A DNA stretch of 9,896 nucleotides from the NCBI GenBank assembly GCA_007117255.1, contig SKGU01000254.1:1-9896 (forward strand), given 5' to 3'. Positions 6,195 through 9,896 of the stretch are shown here, piece after piece. A program made the position numbers and the translations under genes. Numbering within the stretch: the stretch's first letter is position 1; the number at the start of each line of letters is the position of its first letter. This stretch comes from Natronohydrobacter sp. (lineage in GTDB: Bacteria > Pseudomonadota > Alphaproteobacteria > Rhodobacterales > Rhodobacteraceae). The notes under the pieces are model-generated. The model was given only the letters and a program-made list of their open reading frames with translations, was not told where the DNA came from and searched no databases.

Positions 6195-6335
6195 ATGTCG
6201 AAAATCACTATCATGCTGGCCATCGGTGCAACTGTTGCGCTGTCGGCCTGCGCCCGCAAGGCCCCGGAGCCAGAGCCGGTCATGGCGACACCTATCGTGT
6301 CCGAACCGGTCGCACATAAAGGTAAGTATCGCTGA
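6195..6335 (+). CDS. Micro-lipoprotein 2 (46 residues)
   Basis: A 46-residue lipoprotein. The start at 6195 has AGGAG six bases upstream; an in-frame start at 6120 would add 25 residues that destroy the signal peptide. Residues 1-18 form a type II signal peptide ending in the canonical lipobox LSAC (Cys19), followed by ARKAPEPEPVMATPIVSEP and a KGKYR tail. Lipidation at Cys19 and anchoring to a membrane are expected; Ala at +2 favours outer-membrane sorting under the usual rule. The mature part is about 28 residues and too short for a folded enzyme domain. It is the better preserved partner of the gene at 5805, sharing CARKAPEP, PI-x-x-EP and KGKY, and also sharing CAGGAG-N6-ATG upstream and a hairpin just after the stop. 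Function unknown. Confidence 0.85.
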   Translation: MSKITIMLAIGATVALSACARKAPEPEPVMATPIVSEPVAHKGKYR

Positions 6336-6342
6336 GTTTCTG

Positions 6343-6370
6343 ACGGGTCGGGCGCCTGCGCCTGACCCGT
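6343..6370 (+). terminator. Hairpin after micro-lipoprotein 2
   Basis: ACGGGTCGGGCGC (6343-6355) pairs with GCGCCTGACCCGT (6358-6370), a 13-bp stem with one G-U pair. It starts 7 bp after the stop codon and is followed by GTTTC, a weak T-rich tail. It probably ends or attenuates transcription before the gene at 6408, or stabilises the upstream mRNA. Confidence 0.7.
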
Positions 6371-6407
6371 GTTTCACGCGCACTGCCTTCGACAAGAGGA
6401 GGCTTGC

Positions 6408-6788
6408 ATGCTGAAACACCGTGGTTTTCCTGGCCGTTTGCCCGGAACCGATTTTCAATTCACAATCCGTCGTGCCAACCCCAAAGGGGTTACGCCGCTT
6501 GCACCACGCAAGCGCTTTGCGGACCGCAAGCACATGGACCGGCGTGCGGACGAGGCGTTCCTGGGCGCATTGATCGCCCATTTTGGCGACGAACCCTTCG
6601 AGCGCGGCAATCTTGATGCAGGGCGGCTGGCGTGGCTTTTGGGCCGTGAAGTCGTCGCTGTGTCCGACCCCTTTGATCCTGTCAGCTATGATGCGCAGTT
6701 GCGCGTGGACATGCGCGCTGCCGAAGCCAGCTTCCCGCAGCTTTTCGACGGATCTTCCGAATTTGCCTTTGATACATGGGAAGAGTGA
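6408..6788 (+). CDS. Unrecognised cytosolic protein upstream of pccA
   Basis: A 126-residue protein that I do not recognise. The ATG at 6408 follows a strong ribosome site (GAGGAGG, five bases upstream); an in-frame GTG at 6369 lies inside the preceding hairpin and is rejected. There is no signal peptide or membrane segment. The first 50 residues are basic (for example RKRFADRKHMDRRADE). The remainder is acidic with a likely helical stretch (EAFLGALIAHFGDEPFERG, then GRLAWLLGREVVAVSDPFDP) and an acidic aromatic tail ending FAFDTWEE. It lies 37 bp upstream of pccA on the same strand, so it is probably expressed with it. An accessory role in PCC expression or assembly would be a guess. Confidence 0.75.
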   Translation: MLKHRGFPGRLPGTDFQFTIRRANPKGVTPLAPRKRFADRKHMDRRADEAFLGALIAHFGDEPFERGNLDAGRLAWLLGREVVAVSDPFDPVSYDAQLRVDMRAAEASFPQLFDGSSEFAFDTWEE

Positions 6789-6825
6789 TGACCCTTCCCG
6801 AGACCCGCCCTGGAGAGGAGCCAGC

Positions 6826-8823
6826 ATGTTTTCGAAAATCCTGATCGCCAACCGTGGTGAAATTGCCTGCCGTGTGATCAAGACGGCCCGAAAGATGGGT
6901 ATCAAGACAGTGGCGGTTTATTCTGACGCTGATCGCCATGCGCTGCATGTGCGCATGGCCGATGAGGCCGTCCATATCGGCCCTGCGCCCGCGAACCAGT
7001 CTTATATCGTGATCGACAAGATCATGGATGCGATCCGCCAGACCGGGGCCGAAGCTGTGCATCCTGGCTATGGGTTTTTGTCCGAGAACATGAAGTTTGC
7101 CGAAGCGCTTGCGGCTGAAGGTGTCGCATTCATCGGCCCGCCTGCATCTGCAATCGAGGCAATGGGCGACAAGATCACCTCGAAGAAGCTGGCGGCAGAA
7201 GCGGGTGTCAGCACTGTGCCAGGCTATATGGGGCTGATTGCAGATGCCGATGAGGCGGTGAAGATTTCCGGTGAGATCGGCTATCCGGTGATGATCAAAG
7301 CCAGCGCGGGCGGCGGCGGCAAAGGCATGCGCATCGCGTGGAAAGAGGACGAAGTGCGCGAAGGCTTCCAGTCCTCGAAGAATGAAGCCGCCAACAGTTT
7401 CGGCGATGACCGTATTTTCATCGAGAAATTCGTCACCCAGCCGCGTCATATCGAGATTCAGGTGCTTGCAGATCAACATGGCAACTGTGTCTATCTGCAT
7501 GAGCGCGAATGCTCGATCCAGCGCCGCAATCAGAAAGTGATCGAAGAAGCGCCTTCGCCCTTCCTTGATGAGGCAACACGCAAAGCGATGGGCGAGCAGG
7601 CTGTCGCATTGTCGAAGGCCGTGGGCTACACGTCGGCGGGCACAGTCGAATTCATCGTTGATGGTGAACGCAACTTCTATTTCCTTGAAATGAATACCCG
7701 CCTTCAGGTGGAACATCCGGTCACAGAGCTGATCACGGGCGTCGATCTGGTTGAACAGATGATCCGCGTTGCCGCTGGCGAGGCGCTGCCTTTCGTGCAG
7801 GATGATCTGAAAATCAACGGCTGGGCGATCGAATCGCGGCTTTATGCCGAAGACCCGTATCGCGATTTCCTGCCCTCGATCGGCCGTCTGACGCGCTACC
7901 GTCCCCCAGCAGAGGTGGCCGAGCCCGCGCGCGCTGTGCGCAATGATACCGGCGTCTATGAGGGCGGCGAGATCAGCATGTATTACGACCCCATGATTGC
8001 GAAACTGTGCACCTGGGCCCCTACGCGCGGGCAGGCGATCGAAGAAATGCGCTTGGCGCTCGATACGTTCGAGGTGGAAGGCATCGGCCACAACCTGCCT
8101 TTCTGTGCGGCGGTCATGGATCACCCGCGCTTCGTGTCCGGCGATATCACGACGGCCTTCATTGCAGAAGAATATCCCGATGGGTTCGAAGGCACGACGC
8201 TGCCGGATGCACTGATGCACCGTGTCGCCGCCAGCGCCTGTGCCATGAACCGCGTGGCCGAAATCCGCCGTGCGCGGGTCTCTGGCCGGATGGATAACCA
8301 TGAACGCGTTGTCGGCACGGATTGGGTGGTGATGATGTCTGGTGAGAGCTTTGCAACACATATCAGTGCCGACCGTGAGGGCGCGACTGTGACACTGGCG
8401 GGGCAGGATTTCCGTATCACGTCTGACTGGAAACCGGGCCAGCCGCTTGCACATCTCAACGTAGATGGCACCCCATTGGTGATGAAGGTTGCGCGCATTC
8501 CCGGCGGCTACAGGCTGCGATTGCGCGGTGCAGATATGAAAGTGCATATCTTCAACCCGCGTCAGGCCGAACTCGCGCGTCTGATGCCGGAAAAACTGCC
8601 ACCCGATACCTCGAAACTGCTGCTGTGCCCGATGCCCGGAATGGTCGTGTCGATCAATGTGGAAGAAGGCCAGGACGTGTTCGAAGGGCAGGCGCTTGCG
8701 ACGGTCGAGGCCATGAAGATGGAGAACATTCTGCGCGCTGAACGCAAAGGCCGCGTTGCCAAGATCAATGCGGCACCAGGGGCGTCGCTGGCGGTGGATG
8801 ATGTGATCATGGAATTCGAATGA
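6826..8823 (+). CDS. pccA: Propionyl-CoA carboxylase, alpha subunit (biotin carboxylase and carrier)
   Basis: A 665-residue cytosolic biotin enzyme subunit, normal PCC-alpha length. It carboxylates its own biotin with ATP and bicarbonate and delivers the group to PccB. The biotin carboxylase domain (about 1-445) starts MFSKILIANRGEIACR. It contains the ATP-grasp glycine loop ASAGGGGKGM (159-168), HERECSIQRRNQKVIEEAPSP from 225, and the catalytic FLEMNTRLQVEHPVTE (286-301). The central part (about 450-590) matches the BT domain that binds the beta subunit. The C-terminal carrier domain holds EAMKMEN with biotinyl-lysine K631, 35 residues from the end as is usual. The start at 6826 has AGGAG five bases upstream and gives the conserved N-terminus; earlier starts add 81 unrelated residues. 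The stop overlaps the next gene by ATGA. A hairpin and two small genes separate it from the pccB transcript. Confidence 0.98.
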   Translation: MFSKILIANRGEIACRVIKTARKMGIKTVAVYSDADRHALHVRMADEAVHIGPAPANQSYIVIDKIMDAIRQTGAEAVHPGYGFLSENMKFAEALAAEGVAFIGPPASAIEAMGDKITSKKLAAEAGVSTVPGYMGLIADADEAVKISGEIGYPVMIKASAGGGGKGMRIAWKEDEVREGFQSSKNEAANSFGDDRIFIEKFVTQPRHIEIQVLADQHGNCVYLHERECSIQRRNQKVIEEAPSPFLDEATRKAMGEQAVALSKAVGYTSAGTVEFIVDGERNFYFLEMNTRLQVEHPVTELITGVDLVEQMIRVAAGEALPFVQDDLKINGWAIESRLYAEDPYRDFLPSIGRLTRYRPPAEVAEPARAVRNDTGVYEGGEISMYYDPMIAKLCTWAPTRGQAIEEMRLALDTFEVEGIGHNLPFCAAVMDHPRFVSGDITTAFIAEEYPDGFEGTTLPDALMHRVAASACAMNRVAEIRRARVSGRMDNHERVVGTDWVVMMSGESFATHISADREGATVTLAGQDFRITSDWKPGQPLAHLNVDGTPLVMKVARIPGGYRLRLRGADMKVHIFNPRQAELARLMPEKLPPDTSKLLLCPMPGMVVSINVEEGQDVFEGQALATVEAMKMENILRAERKGRVAKINAAPGASLAVDDVIMEFE

Positions 8824-9200
8824 TGAAACGCACAACCCTGCGCCTGTTCACGATATACCTGCTGTGCTTTTTCGCCGCTTTGGTGCTTGCATGGGTGATC
8901 CTGTCGCAACTGGTCGAGGGGGTGCGCGATGGCTATTGGGTGCTGTTGTTATTGCCACCGCTGGGCGGAATGGCGCTGTTTCACGGGCTGTTCCCGCTCC
9001 TCAGCCGAATCCGTCTGGGGCTGGAATTCGTCGCCGTAGGGGGTGGGCTGGTCTATGGGGTTGGCGCGATCATGGCCGGGGTCGTCTGGCTAGGACTGCT
9101 CGATCCCGGCACGGCGCTAGTTTTCTGGCTTGCGGGGGTGTTCGGGCCGGGCTGGTGGCTGTTGTCAGGCTGGGCAGAACGGATCGGATACTACAAATGA
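8820..9200 (+). CDS. Small four-helix membrane protein, overlapping pccA
   Basis: A 126-residue inner-membrane protein of unknown family. Its ATG overlaps the pccA stop (ATGA), so translation is probably coupled; a second ATG follows immediately at 8823. Four hydrophobic segments are visible, roughly residues 9-30, 40-60, 67-92 and 97-118, with a basic N-terminus (MMKRTTLR) that predicts a cytosolic N-end. The third and fourth segments are rich in Gly (FVAVGGGLVYGVGAIMAG) and Trp (GPGWWLLSGW). It carries no transporter or enzyme signature. Position suggests joint expression with pccA, but no functional link to propionyl-CoA metabolism can be shown. Confidence 0.85.
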   Translation: MMKRTTLRLFTIYLLCFFAALVLAWVILSQLVEGVRDGYWVLLLLPPLGGMALFHGLFPLLSRIRLGLEFVAVGGGLVYGVGAIMAGVVWLGLLDPGTALVFWLAGVFGPGWWLLSGWAERIGYYK

Positions 9201-9203
9201 TCG

Positions 9204-9232
9204 TTTCATCTTGCCGCAAATACTCGCGGGGG
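9204..9232 (+). repeat. Putative Rhodobacterales intergenic element
   Basis: The stretch containing TTTCATCTTGCCGCAAATAC followed by TCGCGGGGG starts right after the membrane-protein stop. From memory, near-identical ATCTTGCC-CAAATACTC-G-run sequences recur downstream of many genes in Rhodobacterales genomes, where they precede G+C-rich hairpins. Only one copy is in this window, so repetition cannot be shown here. Confidence 0.45.
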
Positions 9233-9234
9233 AA

Positions 9235-9269
9235 CCAGCCCTCTGGGGCTGGTGGGGGCGGCAGCCCCC
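9235..9269. terminator. Tandem hairpins between convergent genes
   Basis: Two adjacent stem-loops: CCAGCCC/GGGCTGG (9235-9241 with 9246-9252, loop TCTG) and GGGGGC/GCCCCC (9254-9259 with 9264-9269, loop GGCA). They lie in the 112-bp gap between the convergent genes ending at 9200 and 9313, where a bidirectional terminator is expected. No T-run follows, so the intrinsic strength is uncertain. Confidence 0.6.
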
Positions 9270-9312
9270 TGAAAGATGGACTTGGCGCAAGCCGCAATCA
9301 GGCAACGGGTGG

Positions 9313-9813
9313 TCAGCGCCCCGAGGGCAGACGCTCCAGCACTTCCTGCCGCCGCGTCGGGAAACGATCTATCACTGCCATCAACTCCCGTCCGGACCGC
9401 ACCGCGGGTCTGCGTGCTTTCACCTCGCCATCCTTGTCGATGATCGCGGTCATGAAGCCGCGCGGGCGCATCACTTGCCGCAACGGACTACGATCCTGCG
9501 GATGCGCGTCGAAGATGACCACGCCGTCCCGTGCGACAAATTCCATGTCGCGTTCGCGCAGCGCTTCCAGTTGCCGCGTGAATTGCGGGTCATCGGGTGT
9601 CTCGGCCATCACCACGATCAGCCGCCGTGTCCAGATGAATTCGCGCACATCGGTTTCGCGCGCATCCAGAAACAGGAGCACTTCGTCGGGGTTTGGTGCG
9701 GCTTCGGCCTCTGTCCCGGCCTCAACGGCAGGTTCAGTGGCGTCATGTGCTTCGGTCGCCCCAAGGGAAGCCGAGAAAATCAGTGTAAAAACAAGCGTCC
9801 AGATGCGTGTCAT
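9313..9813 (-). CDS. DUF4174 exported protein
   Basis: A 166-residue protein. The ATG at 9813 has AGGAGG four bases upstream; an in-frame ATG at 9861 would put 16 polar residues before the signal peptide. Residues 1-19 form a signal peptide (MTRIWTLVFTLIFSASLGA). An acidic Ala/Glu-rich linker runs to about 42. The DUF4174 domain (about 52-160) follows, with the block WTRRLIVVMAETPDDPQF, VVIFDAHPQDRSPLR, MRPRGFMTAIIDKDGEVKAR and the tail DRFPTRRQEVLE. DUF4174 proteins look thioredoxin-like in strand order, but no CxxC is present and the mature protein has no cysteine, so it is not a disulfide oxidoreductase. It is a periplasmic protein of unknown role, convergent with the pccA operon. Confidence 0.85.
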   Translation of the reverse strand: MTRIWTLVFTLIFSASLGATEAHDATEPAVEAGTEAEAAPNPDEVLLFLDARETDVREFIWTRRLIVVMAETPDDPQFTRQLEALRERDMEFVARDGVVIFDAHPQDRSPLRQVMRPRGFMTAIIDKDGEVKARRPAVRSGRELMAVIDRFPTRRQEVLERLPSGR

Positions 9814-9896
9814 GCTGCCTCCTGCATGGGCTTCATATAGGCGCAATTCTTCAGAAAACACCAGTGCGGGTGTGAAAATGCAGCACCTTTGCGACA
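9814..9896. other. Upstream region of the DUF4174 gene at the window edge
   Basis: These 83 bp hold the ribosome site of the minus-strand DUF4174 gene and presumably its promoter; TATATG (minus strand) near 9836 is a possible -10 box without a clear -35. TTTGC at 9888-9892 is half of a PccR-type palindrome but is followed by GACA. A rightward gene may begin just beyond the edge; none can be called here. Confidence 0.3.

Noticed and set aside
5608..6414. Frame starting with ATGA overlap at the end of the DUF6497 gene
   Set aside because: The overlap looks inviting, but the frame runs through a promoter, both hairpin regions and both micro-lipoprotein genes in another frame, and its product becomes a random Ser/Arg-rich sequence.
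8349..8356. TTTGCAAC inside pccA as a PccR site
   Set aside because: Imperfect, within coding sequence and explained by codons; not near a start.
6682..8835. Very long open frame (about 717 codons) antisense to pccA
   Set aside because: It mirrors pccA codon bias in a G+C-rich gene. The product is rich in His, Arg and Cys with no domain, and the sense strand is unambiguously pccA.
1..9896. CRISPR arrays, tRNA or rRNA genes, insertion sequences, phage genes
   Set aside because: No regularly spaced repeats, no cloverleaf or rRNA-like sequence, and no transposase, integrase or terminal inverted repeats were seen.

Overview
The window is a propionyl-CoA carboxylase (PCC) locus from an alphaproteobacterium, most probably order Rhodobacterales (Rhodobacter/Roseobacter relatives). 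The evidence is the G+C-rich codon use, the two PCC subunit sequences, a PccR/ScfR-type regulator beside pccB, and small accessory families (DUF6497, DUF4174) that I associate with that order. Genus cannot be read from the sequence. I see no phage, insertion sequence, tRNA, rRNA or CRISPR array, so this looks like ordinary chromosome.

Layout. At the left edge (minus strand) are the first 13 codons of a 2-hydroxyacid dehydrogenase, divergent from a secreted SH3-domain protein (198-701). That gene converges, 6 bp apart, on a minus-strand pair: a regulator of the short-chain fatty acyl-CoA family (pccR, 708-2099) preceded by a Bcr/CflA-type MFS exporter (2158-3369). A 280-bp divergent intergenic region then leads into pccB (3650-5182, carboxyltransferase beta subunit) and a DUF6497 exported protein (5193-5615). 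Between pccB and pccA lie two tiny paralogous (lipo)protein genes (5805-5954 and 6195-6335), each followed by a G+C-rich hairpin, and an unrecognised cytosolic protein (6408-6788). pccA (6826-8823, biotin carboxylase/biotin carrier alpha subunit) overlaps a four-helix membrane protein (8820-9200). A hairpin-rich intergenic element (about 9204-9269) separates this from a convergent DUF4174 gene (9313-9813, minus). In related genomes methylmalonyl-CoA mutase commonly follows; it would lie beyond the right edge.

How it works together. PccA and PccB form the biotin enzyme that carboxylates propionyl-CoA to methylmalonyl-CoA, which serves propionate use and also acetate assimilation by the ethylmalonyl-CoA pathway. 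The palindrome TTTGCAAA, known as the PccR target in Rhodobacter sphaeroides, occurs exactly three times in the window. All three copies are intergenic: two in front of pccB and the exporter, one directly in front of pccR. This supports PccR control of pccB, possible autoregulation, and possible inclusion of the exporter in the regulon.

Most notable second-look items: the 24-bp spacing between the two pccB operators; a 17-codon upstream ORF whose stop overlaps the pccB start; the duplicated micro-lipoprotein genes with duplicated gene-plus-hairpin architecture, one copy having a degraded lipobox; and the separation of pccB from pccA by hairpins. I did not find a clearly new multi-gene system.
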